DNA of 64,000 nt from Acidisoma sp. PAMC 29798 (GTDB lineage Bacteria; Pseudomonadota; Alphaproteobacteria; Acetobacterales; Acetobacteraceae), in contig NZ_CP126994.1 in assembly GCF_030252425.1 (NCBI RefSeq), forward strand, positions 4,211,001-4,275,000, read 5' to 3'. Below the pieces are notes generated by a model. That model was not told the origin of the DNA and searched no databases. It saw nothing but the letters and a program-made list of their open reading frames with translations. This document shows, one piece after another, positions 28,500 through 38,918 of this stretch (the stretch's first letter is position 1; each line of letters opens with the position of its first letter). Position numbers and translations under genes: made by a program.

Positions 28500-29573
28500 A
28501 TGGCCGCCTATCTGCTGCGCCGCCTGCTGCTCATTATCCCGACGCTGTTCGGCATTATCGCCATCAACTTCTTCGTGGTGCAATTGGCGCCCGGCGGGCC
28601 GGTGGAACAGGCGATCGCCCAGCTCAAGGGCCATGGCGGCAGCATGGGGATGGGCGGCGCCGCCGCGTCTGAGGCTGCGATGCCGTCGGTCGGCCTCTAT
28701 CGTGGTGAACAGGGGATAGACCCGCAGATGGTCGCGCAGATGCGCCATATGTTCGGCTTCGACAAACCGCCGCTCACCCGCTTCGGCCTCATGCTCAAGG
28801 GCTATCTGACCCTCAACCTCGGTCAAAGCTTCTTTCTCGGCCAGTCCGTCTGGTCGCTCATCCTGCAACGAATCCCCGTGAGTATTTCGCTCGGTCTGTG
28901 GTCGACATTGCTGATCTACCTGATCTCCATCCCCCTCGGCATCGCCAAGGCGACGCGGGACGGTAGTCGCTTCGATCTCGTCAGCAGCCTGATCGTGCTG
29001 ATCGGCTACGCCATTCCCGGTTTCCTTTTTGCGATCCTGCTCATCGTGGTCTTTGCGGGCGGCACGGCCGTGCAATGGTTTCCGCTGCGCGGCCTGACCA
29101 GCGCCGGCTCGCAACACTGGCCCTGGCCACAGCGCGCGCTGGATTATGGCTGGCACATGGTGCTGCCCACGGTCGCGATGGTGGTGGGCGGCTTCGCGAG
29201 CCTGACGATGCTGACCAAGAACTGCTTCCTGGAGGAGATCGGGAAGCAATATGTGCTGACGGCCCGGGCCAAGGGCGCCAGCAATCAGCGCGTGCTGTAT
29301 GGCCATATCTTTCGCAATGCCATGCTGCTGATCGTGGCGGGCTTCCCGGCCGCCTTCATCAGCATCCTGTTCACCTCGGCTTTGCTGATCGAGATCATTT
29401 TCTCGCTCAATGGCATGGGCCAGTTGGGATTCCAGGCGGCCCTGCAACGCGACTATCCGGTGATGTTCGGCACGCTGTACGTGTTCTCGCTGCTCGGCCT
29501 CGTCATGCAGATCGTCGGTGACATCCTGTATACGGTGGTCGATCCGCGCATCGACTTCGCCTCCCGCCGATGA
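28500..29573 (+). CDS. yejB: ABC transporter permease, YejB type
   Basis: 357 residues with about six transmembrane helices, of the DppB/OppB type. The start MAAYLLRRLLLIIPTLFGIIAINF and the EAA-like loop TARAKGASNQRVLYGHIFRNA are standard. An insert of about 60 residues rich in Gly/Met after the first helix is typical of YejB. It overlaps yejE by 4 bp (ATGA). Confidence 0.9.
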   Translation: MAAYLLRRLLLIIPTLFGIIAINFFVVQLAPGGPVEQAIAQLKGHGGSMGMGGAAASEAAMPSVGLYRGEQGIDPQMVAQMRHMFGFDKPPLTRFGLMLKGYLTLNLGQSFFLGQSVWSLILQRIPVSISLGLWSTLLIYLISIPLGIAKATRDGSRFDLVSSLIVLIGYAIPGFLFAILLIVVFAGGTAVQWFPLRGLTSAGSQHWPWPQRALDYGWHMVLPTVAMVVGGFASLTMLTKNCFLEEIGKQYVLTARAKGASNQRVLYGHIFRNAMLLIVAGFPAAFISILFTSALLIEIIFSLNGMGQLGFQAALQRDYPVMFGTLYVFSLLGLVMQIVGDILYTVVDPRIDFASRR

Positions 29574-30637
29574 GCGAGACGAATGCCATCATCACCCGGC
29601 AAAGGGTCTGGGTCTCGCCGCTCAATCGCCGGCGCCTGGCGGCATTCCGGGCGCATCGGCGCGGCTTTTACGCGCTCTGGATCTTCCTCGTGCTCTTCGG
29701 CATCAGCCTCTTCGCCGGTCTCGTCGCCAATGACCGGCCGCTGGTGGTGCGCTTCAACGGCCAGTATCTGTTTCCGATCCTGACAGACTATAGCGAGGAT
29801 CGCTTCGGCGCAGACTTCATGCCGACCGAGGCCGATTATTCAGACCCCGACGTCGCCAAAGCCATTCGCGCCCATGGCTGGATGATCTGGCCGCTGATCC
29901 CGTTTTGCTACAACACGACGGTGACCAACCTCAATCACCCCGCACCCTCGCCGCCCAGTTGGCGGAACTGGCTTGGCACCGATGATCAGGCGCGAGACGT
30001 ATTATCCCGCGTGATCTACGGCTTTCGCATTTCGGTGCTGTTCGGCTTCACGCTGACGGCGCTTGCCTCGACGATCGGCATCCTGGCCGGAGCGGTCCAG
30101 GGGTTTTACGGCGGCCTGACGGATCTGTTGTTTCAGCGGTTCATTGAAGTCTGGTCCGGCTTGCCGGATCTGTTCATGCTCATCATCCTGTCCTCGATCA
30201 TCGCGCCGTCCTTTTGGGTGCTGCTGTTGTTTCTGCTGCTGTTCAACTGGATCAACCTGACCGGCGTGGTGCGCGCGGAATTCTTGCGCGGTCGCACGCT
30301 GGATTATGTGCGCGCGGCGCGGGCCTTGGGCGTGTCGGACATGGCGCTGATGCGCCGCCACATCCTGCCCAATGCCATGGTCGCGACCTTGACCTTCCTG
30401 CCCTTCACCCTGTCCGGTTCGGTGACCATTCTCGCGAGCCTGGATTTCCTCGGTTTCGGCCTGCCCCCGGGGTCGCCATCCCTGGGCGAATTGGTGTCCC
30501 AGGGGCGTGACAATCTTCAAGCCCCGTGGCTTGCCATCACAGCCTTCGCGGTCCTCGGCGGTCTTTTGATCCTGCTGATCTTCATCGGTGAGGCGGTGCG
30601 GGACGCCTTCAATCCACGAAAGACCGGTTTCCGATGA
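29570..30637 (+). CDS. yejE: ABC transporter permease, YejE type
   Basis: 355 residues of the DppC/OppC type. It has an N-terminal helix, a long periplasmic insert (about residues 50-130, typical of YejE), then the permease core with the loop RAARALGVSDMALMRRHILPNA. It pairs with YejB to form the membrane channel. ATGA overlaps join it to yejB and yejF. Confidence 0.9.
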   Translation: MSETNAIITRQRVWVSPLNRRRLAAFRAHRRGFYALWIFLVLFGISLFAGLVANDRPLVVRFNGQYLFPILTDYSEDRFGADFMPTEADYSDPDVAKAIRAHGWMIWPLIPFCYNTTVTNLNHPAPSPPSWRNWLGTDDQARDVLSRVIYGFRISVLFGFTLTALASTIGILAGAVQGFYGGLTDLLFQRFIEVWSGLPDLFMLIILSSIIAPSFWVLLLFLLLFNWINLTGVVRAEFLRGRTLDYVRAARALGVSDMALMRRHILPNAMVATLTFLPFTLSGSVTILASLDFLGFGLPPGSPSLGELVSQGRDNLQAPWLAITAFAVLGGLLILLIFIGEAVRDAFNPRKTGFR

Positions 30638-32268
30638 GTCTCGTTATCGTCGAAGGACTGACCGTCGCGTTCGGGGGCCGCCCCGTGGTGCAGGATGTGT
30701 CCTTCACCCTGGCGCGCGGCGAAACCCTGGCCCTCGTCGGCGAAAGCGGTTCGGGCAAGTCCCTCACTGCGCTGTCGCTGCTGCGGCTGTTGCCGCCCGG
30801 GGCCGATGTGATGGCCGGCCGCATCGAGATCGACGGCAAGGACGTGACGGCAATGCGCGAGCCGGAGCTGCGGCGCCTGCGCGGTGGCAAGGTCGGCATG
30901 ATCTTCCAGGAGCCCATGACCAGCCTCAATCCCCTGCACCGGATTGGCCGCCAAGTGGCGGAGGCTGTGAAGCTGCACCATAAGGCGGGGATGAGCCGCG
31001 AGGCCTTGCGCGAGCGGGCGATCGCTTTGCTGGGCCAGGCAGGCTTCGCGGATGCTGAGCATCGGCTGGACGCTTTTCCGCATCAGCTTTCGGGCGGCCA
31101 GCGGCAGCGCGTGATGATCGCCATGGCCTTGGCCAACGATCCGCCGCTGCTGATTGCGGACGAGCCGACGACGGCGCTGGACGTGACGATCGAAGCCCAG
31201 ATCCTGGCCTTGCTCGATGCGCAGAAAGCCGCCCATGGCCTGGGGCTGCTGCTGATTACCCATGACCTCGGTATCGTCCGCCAGCATGCCGATCGTGTCG
31301 CGGTGATGAAGGCGGGCCAGATCGTCGAGACCGGGACAGCGGCGGATGTCTTCGCGCATCCGACGCATCCGTACACGCGCATGCTGCTGGCGTCGGAGCC
31401 GAAAGGCGGTCCCGCACCGGTGCCCGTCGGCGCCAAGCCGGTGATCGCGGCGGATAAGCTCAGCGTACACTTCGCCATCCGGCGCGGCGTCATGCGCCGG
31501 TCCGTGGGCCATGTCGCGGCCGTCGATGGCGTGTCGGTGACGGTCCATGAGGGGGAGACGGTCGGGCTGGTGGGCGAAAGCGGGTCCGGCAAGACCAGCA
31601 TGGGCTTCGCGATGCTGGGTCTGGAACAGGCGCAGGGCGATATCCGCTTCGGGGGCCAGAACATCGCGACGATGACTGAGCGCAAGCTGCGATCGATGCG
31701 TGGGGACATGCAGATCGTCTTCCAGGACCCGTATGGCAGCCTGTCCCCCCGCATGACGGTGGAGGAGATCGTCGCAGAGGGGTTGAAGGTCCATGCCAAG
31801 CATCTGACGCGCGCCGAGCGGCATGGGCGCGTGGTGGCGGCGCTGGAGGAGGTCGGGCTGACCGACACGGTGTTGGGGCGCTATCCGCATGAGTTCAGCG
31901 GCGGCCAGCGGCAGCGCATCGCCATCGCCCGCGCCATGGTGCTGCAGCCGCGTTTCATGGTGCTGGACGAGCCGACCAGCGCGCTAGACCGATCGGTGCA
32001 GACTCAGATCGTCGATCTGCTACGGCGGCTTCAGGCCAGCCACGGTCTCGCGTATTTGTTCATCAGCCATGACCTACGGATCGTGCGCGCGCTTGCGCAT
32101 CGCATCATTGTGCTGCGCCGTGGCCGTGTGGTGGAGGAGGGGCCGGCTGAGGCGATCTTCGCCAATCCGCAGCAAGCCTATACCCGCGCGCTGATCGCGG
32201 CCGCCTTCGAGGGTCGCGCCATCGCAACGACGATCGAGGAGCCGGATGCGCCGGCTTTGGTGGATTAA
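30634..32268 (+). CDS. yejF: ABC transporter dual ATPase, YejF type
   Basis: 544 residues with two complete nucleotide-binding domains. The first has [30 protein letters not shown] and [12 protein letters not shown]. The second has [30 protein letters not shown] and [11 protein letters not shown]. It powers the YejABEF importer. The stop overlaps the convergent kup stop in a shared TTAA (32265-32268). Confidence 0.93.
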   Translation: MSLVIVEGLTVAFGGRPVVQDVSFTLARGETLALVGESGSGKSLTALSLLRLLPPGADVMAGRIEIDGKDVTAMREPELRRLRGGKVGMIFQEPMTSLNPLHRIGRQVAEAVKLHHKAGMSREALRERAIALLGQAGFADAEHRLDAFPHQLSGGQRQRVMIAMALANDPPLLIADEPTTALDVTIEAQILALLDAQKAAHGLGLLLITHDLGIVRQHADRVAVMKAGQIVETGTAADVFAHPTHPYTRMLLASEPKGGPAPVPVGAKPVIAADKLSVHFAIRRGVMRRSVGHVAAVDGVSVTVHEGETVGLVGESGSGKTSMGFAMLGLEQAQGDIRFGGQNIATMTERKLRSMRGDMQIVFQDPYGSLSPRMTVEEIVAEGLKVHAKHLTRAERHGRVVAALEEVGLTDTVLGRYPHEFSGGQRQRIAIARAMVLQPRFMVLDEPTSALDRSVQTQIVDLLRRLQASHGLAYLFISHDLRIVRALAHRIIVLRRGRVVEEGPAEAIFANPQQAYTRALIAAAFEGRAIATTIEEPDAPALVD

Positions 32269-34160
32269 ATTGCGATGCGAACGCCGAGTTCCACCACCCG
32301 GTCGCTCGGGATACGGAAGAATTCGGTCGCGGCGACGGCGTTCCGCGACAGCACCAGGAAGATCCACAGCCGCCAGAAGGGCAGCTTCGGCACCAAGGCC
32401 GGCACGATCACCTCCCGGCCCAGGAAGTAGCTCGTCTGCATCGGGTCGAAGGGCACACCCACCACCCGCATCTCTTCCAACGCCCTGGGGATGTTCGGGC
32501 TTTCCTTGAAGCCGTAGCGCACCGTGACGCGATTGACCTGGGGCGCCAGCTCCTCAACCTCCACGCGCTCCGCTTCCGGCACCTCCGGCACATCGGCGGT
32601 CTGCACGGTCACGAGGAAGACCCGCTCATGCAGCACCTTATTATGCTTGAGGTTATGGAGCAGCGCATTGGGCACATAGGCGCCATTGCCGGTGAGGAAG
32701 ACGGCGGTGCCGGGCACACGGATGATGCGCGAGGCCGGCAGCCGGGCGAGGAAGGAGTTGAGCGGCAGGCTATCTTGCTTCCAGCGCTGCAGCATCAGCT
32801 CCCGCCCGCGCTTCCACGACGTCATGATCGCCATCAGCACCAGGCCCACGGCCAGCGGTACCCAGCCGCCTTCCGGCACCTTGAGCAGGTTGGAGGTGAA
32901 GAACAGCAGGTCGAGGATCAAGAGCGAACCGAAAACGCAGAGCGTCGCGGCGCGGGACCATTTGAACTGCCGGCGAAACACCAAAGCGGAGAGCAGCGTG
33001 GTGCAGGTGAAGGTGCCGGTGACGGCGACGCCGTAGGCGGAGGCCAGGGCCGCGCTGCTGCGGAAGGACAGCACAAGCAGCAATACGCCGATCAGAATGA
33101 TCGTATTGACCTGCGGCAGGTAGATCTGCCCTTCCTCGGTCTCGCTGGTATGGCGCACGATCATGCGCGGAATGAAGCCGAGCTGCACGCATTGTCGGGC
33201 GACCGAATAGGCGCCCGAAATCATTGCTTGGCTGGCAATGACCGTCGCGGCGGTGGCCAGGATCACCAGCGGCAGTCGCAGCCAGAGCGGCGCCAGAAGG
33301 AAGAACGGATTGTCCAGCGCGTCCGGGTCTCGCAGGATCAGTGCCCCTTGGCCGAAGTAATTCAGGACCAGGCAGGGCAGCACGAAGAAAGTCCAGGACC
33401 GCTGGATCGGCCGACGCCCGAAATGGCCCATATCCGCATAGAGGGCCTCGGCGCCGGTCACGGCGAGCACGACCGAGCCCAGGGTGACGAAGGTCACCAG
33501 GCCATGATGGGCCGCGAAGATCACGATATAGCTGGGGGACAGGGCCCGCAGGACCGATGGGTTATGAACGATCTGCGTGACGCCGAGCAGGCCGATCGTC
33601 AGGAAGAAGACCGCCATGACGGGACCGAAGATGCGGCCGATGGTCGCGGTGCCGCGATACTGAAAGGCAAACAGCAGGCCGATCACCAGCACCGACAGCG
33701 GCAGCACGGCTGGCTTGAATATCGGCGCGGTGACTTCCAGACCCTCCACCGCCGAGAGTACCGAAATGGCAGGGGTGATCATGCCATCGCCGAAGAACAG
33801 GCAGGCGCCGATGATGGCGATCATGGCGACAGCCGAGGCGACCTTGGGCCGTCGTGTCACCCGCTGCGCCAGCACCATCATGGTCAGGATGCCGCCTTCG
33901 CCGTGATTGTCGGCGCGCATCACGAAGGTGACGTATTTGACGGTCACGACCAGGATCAGCGACCAGAAGATCATCGACAGGATGCCGAGGACGGTGTCCT
34001 CGGTCATGCCGGCCTTGCCAAAAAACGTCAGGCAGGTGCTCAGGGCATAGAGCGGGCTGGTGCCGATGTCACCGTATACGATGCCGAGCACGCCCAGCAA
34101 CAAAGCAGGGGTGACGGTATCCCGCGCGTGGGTCGGTGCAACGGCGGTCGATGTGCTCAT
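32265..34160 (-). CDS. kup: Low-affinity potassium transporter Kup
   Basis: About 631 residues. The N-terminal part ([19 protein letters not shown]) and about twelve hydrophobic helices match the HAK/KUP/KT family, followed by a cytosolic C-terminal domain of ~170 residues. It imports K+ with H+. ATG 34160 is preferred; an in-frame start at 34205 would add 15 unconserved residues. It is convergent with yejF. Confidence 0.93.
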   Translation of the reverse strand: MSTSTAVAPTHARDTVTPALLLGVLGIVYGDIGTSPLYALSTCLTFFGKAGMTEDTVLGILSMIFWSLILVVTVKYVTFVMRADNHGEGGILTMMVLAQRVTRRPKVASAVAMIAIIGACLFFGDGMITPAISVLSAVEGLEVTAPIFKPAVLPLSVLVIGLLFAFQYRGTATIGRIFGPVMAVFFLTIGLLGVTQIVHNPSVLRALSPSYIVIFAAHHGLVTFVTLGSVVLAVTGAEALYADMGHFGRRPIQRSWTFFVLPCLVLNYFGQGALILRDPDALDNPFFLLAPLWLRLPLVILATAATVIASQAMISGAYSVARQCVQLGFIPRMIVRHTSETEEGQIYLPQVNTIILIGVLLLVLSFRSSAALASAYGVAVTGTFTCTTLLSALVFRRQFKWSRAATLCVFGSLLILDLLFFTSNLLKVPEGGWVPLAVGLVLMAIMTSWKRGRELMLQRWKQDSLPLNSFLARLPASRIIRVPGTAVFLTGNGAYVPNALLHNLKHNKVLHERVFLVTVQTADVPEVPEAERVEVEELAPQVNRVTVRYGFKESPNIPRALEEMRVVGVPFDPMQTSYFLGREVIVPALVPKLPFWRLWIFLVLSRNAVAATEFFRIPSDRVVELGVRIAI

Positions 34161-34374
34161 GAATGGCGCCAGCCTTACGACGGGATTACCGGAAAACGCA
34201 AGCATGACCGGGTGATAGTGCGTCGTTGCAGATCAGGATTGCCTTGCGAAATGAAGCGAGATCTGCGCCTTTGCGCGCTCCCTGCCGGGGCGAAGGCATC
34301 GCTCCCGGCTGTGCTTGGCTGCGTCCGGAGTCCCGGAGCCGCAATTCCAGGCCGATACATCCGGAGGGAAAAGC

Positions 34375-34860
34375 ATGCCATTATACGAATGCGTCGTGAT
34401 TGGACGCAGTGAGATTACGCAGCAGCAGGTCGATACCATCGCCGACACGGTCGTCGCCCAGATCGAGGCCGATGGTGCCACGGTCCGCAAGCGCGAATAT
34501 TGGGGCCTGCGCAGCCTCGCCTACCGGATCAAGAAGAACCGGAAGGGCCATTACCTGCTCCTCGGCCTCGAAATCGAGCCCAAGGTGCTGAACGAGATGG
34601 AGCGCCAGCTTCGCCTCAATGAAGATGTGCTGCGCTTCCTGACCATCCGCGTCGAAGAGATCGACGATGTCCCCTCCGCCGTTCTGGCGCGTAAGGCTGA
34701 CGATCGTGGCTTCCGTGGGCCGAAGCCCGCGGGTCGCTTCGACAGTGGCCGCCGCCGCTATGACGATCGTGAGGAATTCCGCGCCCGTGAGGATTTCCGC
34801 CCCGGCCGGGATGATGATGATGGCGACGGGCGTATGCGCCCGATGCCGGAGGAGATGTAA
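34375..34860 (+). CDS. rpsF: 30S ribosomal protein S6
   Basis: 161 residues: an S6 core starting [20 protein letters not shown], plus a charged C-terminal extension rich in Arg and Asp (about 40 residues). S6 binds S18 on the 30S platform. ATG 34375 follows a GGAGGG site. It is the first gene of rpsF-rpsR-rplI. Confidence 0.96.
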   Translation: MPLYECVVIGRSEITQQQVDTIADTVVAQIEADGATVRKREYWGLRSLAYRIKKNRKGHYLLLGLEIEPKVLNEMERQLRLNEDVLRFLTIRVEEIDDVPSAVLARKADDRGFRGPKPAGRFDSGRRRYDDREEFRAREDFRPGRDDDDGDGRMRPMPEEM

Positions 34861-34862
34861 TT

Positions 34863-35138
34863 ATGTCAGACTCGACAGACGTTAATCCCGCCGCGCGCCG
34901 CGCGGCCGTTGGCGCTCGCCGCCCCTTCTACCGTCGCAAGAAGTCCTGCCCCTTCTCCGGCCCGAACGCGCCGAAGATCGACTATAAGGACGTGCGTCTG
35001 CTGTCCCGCTTCCTGAGCGAGCGCGGCAAGATCGTGCCGTCGCGCATCACGGCAGTGTCGGCGCTCAAGCAGCGTGAGTTGGCGCGCGCCATCAAGCGCG
35101 CCCGCTTCCTGGCGCTGCTCCCCTACGTTCTGCACTAA
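34863..35138 (+). CDS. rpsR: 30S ribosomal protein S18
   Basis: 91 residues with the S18 core [20 protein letters not shown] and the end [17 protein letters not shown]. It partners S6. It starts 2 bp after rpsF. Confidence 0.97.
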   Translation: MSDSTDVNPAARRAAVGARRPFYRRKKSCPFSGPNAPKIDYKDVRLLSRFLSERGKIVPSRITAVSALKQRELARAIKRARFLALLPYVLH

Positions 35139-35150
35139 GGGAGACGGATC

Positions 35151-35717
35151 ATGGCAGCCATTGAACTTATCCTGCTCCAGCGCGTTGAGAAGCTTGGGCA
35201 GATGGGCGACCGGGTTAAGGTGAAGCCGGGCTATGCCCGCAACTTCCTCCTCCCGCAGAAGAAGGCGCTCCGCGCCACGAAAGAGAATAACGCCCGCTTC
35301 GAGACGGAGCGTGTGGTGCTTGAGGCGCAAAACCTGAAGCGTCGCGAGGAGGCCGAGAGCGTGGCCGCGCGCGTGCAGGGCTTGAGCGTGACGCTCATTC
35401 GCCAGGCGGGCGATTCGGGCAGCCTCTATGGCTCCGTGTCCAACCGCGACATCGCGGACGGCGCGACCGCCGGCGGGTTGGTGATCAACCGCAGCCAAGT
35501 CGAGCTTGATCACCCGATCAAGACGCTGGGCGTGCGGATGGTGCGCGTCGTTCTCCACCCGGAAGTCGTTATCCAGGTGGCGGTGAACGTGGCGCGCAGC
35601 CCCGAGGAAGCTGAGAAGCAGGGTCGCGGCGAAGCCGTCGGCCGTGCCGCCGGCGAAGATGCCGACCCGACTGCCGAGGAACTCGGCTTCGATGACGAGA
35701 CCGAAGCGGCCGCCTGA
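35151..35717 (+). CDS. rplI: 50S ribosomal protein L9
   Basis: 188 residues. The N-terminal domain has the block [22 protein letters not shown], then the long connecting helix and a C-terminal domain. An acidic tail ([20 protein letters not shown]) extends it beyond the ~150 residues of E. coli, common in alphaproteobacteria. It is the last gene of the operon. Confidence 0.97.
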   Translation: MAAIELILLQRVEKLGQMGDRVKVKPGYARNFLLPQKKALRATKENNARFETERVVLEAQNLKRREEAESVAARVQGLSVTLIRQAGDSGSLYGSVSNRDIADGATAGGLVINRSQVELDHPIKTLGVRMVRVVLHPEVVIQVAVNVARSPEEAEKQGRGEAVGRAAGEDADPTAEELGFDDETEAAA

Positions 35718-35754
35718 TCGGCGGATTCGGACGCCTTTTAGCCTAGTTTCCACA

Positions 35755-35826
35755 CGTCATCCACCGACTTGATCGGTGGATCCATGGGCGTCCATGGATC
35801 CACGCATCACGTGCGCGGATGACGAA
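35755..35826. repeat. Complex palindromic repeat, ACTTGAT-core family
   Basis: The outer arms CGTCATCC (35755-35762) and GGATGACG (35817-35824) enclose a dyad CCACCGA/TCGGTGG around CTTGA (35761-35779), a second dyad TGGATCCATGG/CCATGGATCCA (35777-35802) and a small third one. This makes a cloverleaf-like fold. Related palindromes with an ACTTGAT core lie at 38792-38892 and 57246-57276. Confidence 0.75.
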
Positions 35827-35850
35827 GGTGGATTGAGGTGCTTCATCAAA

Positions 35851-35891
35851 AAGCCGGCAGATCTCAGGGTCTGCCGGCTTCTTGCTGTCTT
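35851..35891 (+). terminator. Intrinsic terminator of rpsF-rpsR-rplI
   Basis: A perfect 11-bp stem (AAGCCGGCAGA at 35851-35861 with TCTGCCGGCTT at 35870-35880) has an 8-nt loop. CTTGCTGTCTT follows. It is the first strong hairpin after rplI. Confidence 0.8.
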
Positions 35892-36031
35892 GGGTCCGCC
35901 AAACCCGACGATGACCAGACCCGGCGGCAGGATTACTTGCCAGTTTCGTTCGAGCGGATTATCGATTTGGTAATGTTGGATGCGCGGCACGATTTCGGCA
36001 CCGGCCGACGGCTTCTGAGACGAGAGTGACA

Positions 36032-37297
36032 ATGCGACAGATATTTGATCGCCTTCTGACACGCATCATTCGCCAGGGTGGCCTGACCGTCATTTGGCCG
36101 AACGGCACCCAAACCAGTTACGGCACCGCCAAGCGCCCAGGCGGCGGCTCCGTCGACGGCGCCTGCACCATCCAAATCACCGACGACAAGACCGTTCGCG
36201 CCATCGTCATGAATCCCGGCCTTGGGGTCGGCGAAGCCTATATGGACCAGACGCTGGTGCCGCAGGGTTGTAGCATCTACCAGGTGCTGGAAGTTCTGCT
36301 CTCCAACCTTCAGCTCGCCGGCATGGGTGCGGTGCCGATGATGCAAGGCCGCATGGTGCTCGGCACCATGGTGCGCCGCCTTCGCCAGTTGAATTCCGCC
36401 GTCAAGTCGCGGCGCAATGTGGCCCATCACTACGATCTCAGCGGCCGCCTCTACAGCCTGTTCCTGGATCGCGACCGCCAATATTCCTGCGCCTATTTCC
36501 CCAAGGGCGACGAAACCCTGGAGGAGGCGCAGCTCGCCAAGAAGCATCACATCGCCGCCAAGCTGAAGCTGGATCGCCCCGATCTCACTGTGCTCGACAT
36601 CGGCTGCGGTTGGGGCGGCATGGCCCTGACACTGGCGCGCGACTATGGCGCGCGCGTCACGGGCATCACGCTGTCCACCGAACAGCTGGCCGAAGCGCGG
36701 GCGCGGGCGGAAGCCGAAGGTCTGTCTGACCGCGTGCGGTTTGAGTTGATGGACTATCGGTCCATGAACGAGAGCTTCGATCGCGTCGTCTCGGTCGGCA
36801 TGTTTGAGCATGTCGGCATCAATCATTACGCCGCCTTCTTCAAGGTGGTGAAGCGCGCCCTGAAACCCGATGGCGTGGCCCTGATCCACACCATCGGCCG
36901 CACCGATGGTCCCGGCACCACCAATGCCTGGATCGCCAAATACATCTTCCCCGGCGGCTATTCCCCGGCGCTGTCGGAAATGATGCTCCCCATTGAGCGC
37001 TCGGGGCTGATCGCGACGGATGTCGAGGTCCTGCGGCTGCATTACGCCGAGACGCTGCGGCATTGGCGGCGGCGTTTCGCGGCCAACCGCGACGCCATCC
37101 AGGCGCTGTATGACGAGCGCTTCTGCCGGATGTTCGAGTTTTACCTGGCCGGCTCCGAACTCGCCTTCCGCTATCAGGAACACGTCAATTTCCAGGTGCA
37201 GCTCACCCGGCAACAGACGGCAGCGCCGCTGACGCGCGACTATATTACTGATACCGATCGCGAGATGGCGAAGACCAAGAACAACGTTCACGCTTGA
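36032..37297 (+). CDS. cfa: Cyclopropane-fatty-acyl-phospholipid synthase
   Basis: About 421 residues. It uses SAM to convert unsaturated membrane acyl chains to cyclopropane forms. The SAM site is VLDIGCGWGGMALTLARDYG. Other family blocks are NVAHHYDLSGRLYSLFLD, QYSCAYF, and VSVGMFEHVGINHYAAFF. The N-terminal lipid-binding part is present. ATG 36032 is preferred over GTG 36026. Confidence 0.93.
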   Translation: MRQIFDRLLTRIIRQGGLTVIWPNGTQTSYGTAKRPGGGSVDGACTIQITDDKTVRAIVMNPGLGVGEAYMDQTLVPQGCSIYQVLEVLLSNLQLAGMGAVPMMQGRMVLGTMVRRLRQLNSAVKSRRNVAHHYDLSGRLYSLFLDRDRQYSCAYFPKGDETLEEAQLAKKHHIAAKLKLDRPDLTVLDIGCGWGGMALTLARDYGARVTGITLSTEQLAEARARAEAEGLSDRVRFELMDYRSMNESFDRVVSVGMFEHVGINHYAAFFKVVKRALKPDGVALIHTIGRTDGPGTTNAWIAKYIFPGGYSPALSEMMLPIERSGLIATDVEVLRLHYAETLRHWRRRFAANRDAIQALYDERFCRMFEFYLAGSELAFRYQEHVNFQVQLTRQQTAAPLTRDYITDTDREMAKTKNNVHA

Positions 37298-37407
37298 ACG
37301 ACGTCGCGGAAAGATGTTTCCGTGACACAGCCACAGTTTCGACCTCTGGCCCTCCATTCGGGGTTCTGGAACAGGTAAGCCGGGGCTCTGCCAGATCGGA
37401 GTTCACC

Positions 37408-38775
37408 ATGCGCCTGCCAAACCGCCCTTCCCTGTGCGCGATCCTTGCCATCGCGGCCGTGTCGCCGGGTGCCGCCTTTGCGCAAACGGCGACCAATCTC
37501 GAAGCTCTGCGGGGCCTCGTTCCGGTCAGTGTCCTGGGCGCGACAACCGCCGGAAAAGCCGCTCTCGCGAGCGATGAAAGCGTCACGGCCGCCATTCAGG
37601 ATGGGAGCGCCAAGCAGCCGACCTTGCTGCCCTTTGTGCAGCAGCAGCAACAGGCGCTGCGGGATGCCTTCATCACGAGTGGCAACGGCACCGAGCTGGC
37701 AGACGGACTGGGCTCGCGTCTTGGCGGCGTCTATCAGTCGCTCACGGCCTATAGCAGCCCCGATGACGGCACCACGAAGACCTTCAAGAATGTTGCGCCG
37801 AGCGTCGCCAATCTCTTCGCCTATACGAGTGGTTTGACGTCATCCGATGCGGGCTCGGGCAAGTTCTTCTTCTCGAACGGCACGATGAACGGCAAGAAGC
37901 CGGTCTCCGCCGCGGCCACGGCGATCATGACCGCCGCAGGCGGTGTTACGGATATCTTCGGCAGCTCCACCGGCCATCCGATCGGCAGCAGCGGCGCCGA
38001 TCCTTTCGGGGATTCTCGCCCCTTCCAGACCGAACCGAGCCTGACACCCATCAAGGGGCCGGACTTCTTCGGCGTCATGGCGACCAACCACGATTACTTG
38101 TACGGCCCGATCCAGAACCTGACGACCAATCCGTCTTTCCCGAGCGGCCACACGACCTATGGCTATACCGAATCGCTCGTGCTCGCCTTCATGGTGCCGA
38201 CGCGGTACTCCCAGCAGATCACGCGTGCGGCGGAATACGGCAATGACCGCATCGTCCTTGGCGCGCATTACGCCATGGACGTCATCGCGGGGCGAACCCT
38301 CGCTTTGCACGATGTCGCGCAGATGCTTGCCAATAAGCCCGATTATGTCGATGCGACTTTAAAGGGCTCCAAGCCGATCGCCGATTATCCGGCGGCGGTG
38401 ACGGCGGCGCGGGCCGATTTCGATGCCGCTCTGCAGCCTGGATGCAAGATGGCCGTGCCGGCCTGCGCATCCGAGGATACCGGCCGCTTTGCCAATCCGG
38501 CCGCGAACGAGGCCTTCTATGAGTCGACGCAGACCTATGGCCTGCCCGTCGTCTATCCGAAGACGGCCGCGATGGTCGAGGATGTTGGCAAGATCGCGCC
38601 TGAGGCGGGCTATCTGCTGACGATCGCCTTTCCGTCCCTGACGCTGTCGCAGGCGGATGACATTCTGACCGCGACCGAGGGGCCGGGCGGTGGATTCCTG
38701 GATAACGGCTCGGCGTTTGGTTTGTATTCGCGGTTGGATTTGTTCAAGGCCGTGCAGAAAGCGGCGGCGCCGTAA
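37408..38775 (+). CDS. PAP2-like (class A acid phosphatase type) secreted phosphatase
   Basis: About 455 residues with an N-terminal signal peptide ending AAFAQT. Two of the three class A acid phosphatase/PAP2 motifs are clear: PSFPSGHTTYG, and GNDRIVLGAHYAMDVIAGR. The first motif (K-x6-R-P) is not obvious; the nearest match is FGDSRPF without the Lys at the right distance. It is much longer than a typical class A enzyme (~250 residues), with about 120 extra N-terminal and 130 extra C-terminal residues. Periplasmic phosphomonoesterase is the likely role. The start is ATG 37408, with CGGAG upstream. Confidence 0.78.
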   Translation: MRLPNRPSLCAILAIAAVSPGAAFAQTATNLEALRGLVPVSVLGATTAGKAALASDESVTAAIQDGSAKQPTLLPFVQQQQQALRDAFITSGNGTELADGLGSRLGGVYQSLTAYSSPDDGTTKTFKNVAPSVANLFAYTSGLTSSDAGSGKFFFSNGTMNGKKPVSAAATAIMTAAGGVTDIFGSSTGHPIGSSGADPFGDSRPFQTEPSLTPIKGPDFFGVMATNHDYLYGPIQNLTTNPSFPSGHTTYGYTESLVLAFMVPTRYSQQITRAAEYGNDRIVLGAHYAMDVIAGRTLALHDVAQMLANKPDYVDATLKGSKPIADYPAAVTAARADFDAALQPGCKMAVPACASEDTGRFANPAANEAFYESTQTYGLPVVYPKTAAMVEDVGKIAPEAGYLLTIAFPSLTLSQADDILTATEGPGGGFLDNGSAFGLYSRLDLFKAVQKAAAP

Positions 38776-38791
38776 ATCGCTCCAATTTCAT

Positions 38792-38892
38792 CGTGACCCG
38801 CGCACTTGATGCGCGGGCCTACCCGGTGCGGCACCCACATATGGTCAGGGCGCCGCCGCGGGTAGGTGCGCGGGTCAAGCCCGCGCATGACG
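38792..38892. repeat. Long imperfect palindrome, ACTTGAT-core family
   Basis: The left part (CGTGACCCGCGCACTTGATG...) is an imperfect reverse complement of the right part (ending ...AAGCCCGCGCATGACG). Each half also contains its own short dyad around CTTGAT or GGTCAAGC. It fills the gap between the convergent phosphatase and GT2 genes. Confidence 0.7.
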
Positions 38893-38918
38893 GTTTGGGT
38901 TGGGTTACGCCAGTCGCT

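Noticed and set aside
28071-29447. Long open frame antisense to yejA/yejB
   Set aside because: Same antisense bias; the plus-strand genes have complete motifs and tight spacing.
32628-34412. Long open frame (594 codons) antisense to kup
   Set aside because: Its translation is rich in Gln, His, Arg and Asp with no motif, the usual result of reading a GC-rich gene on the other strand. kup is a clear family member.
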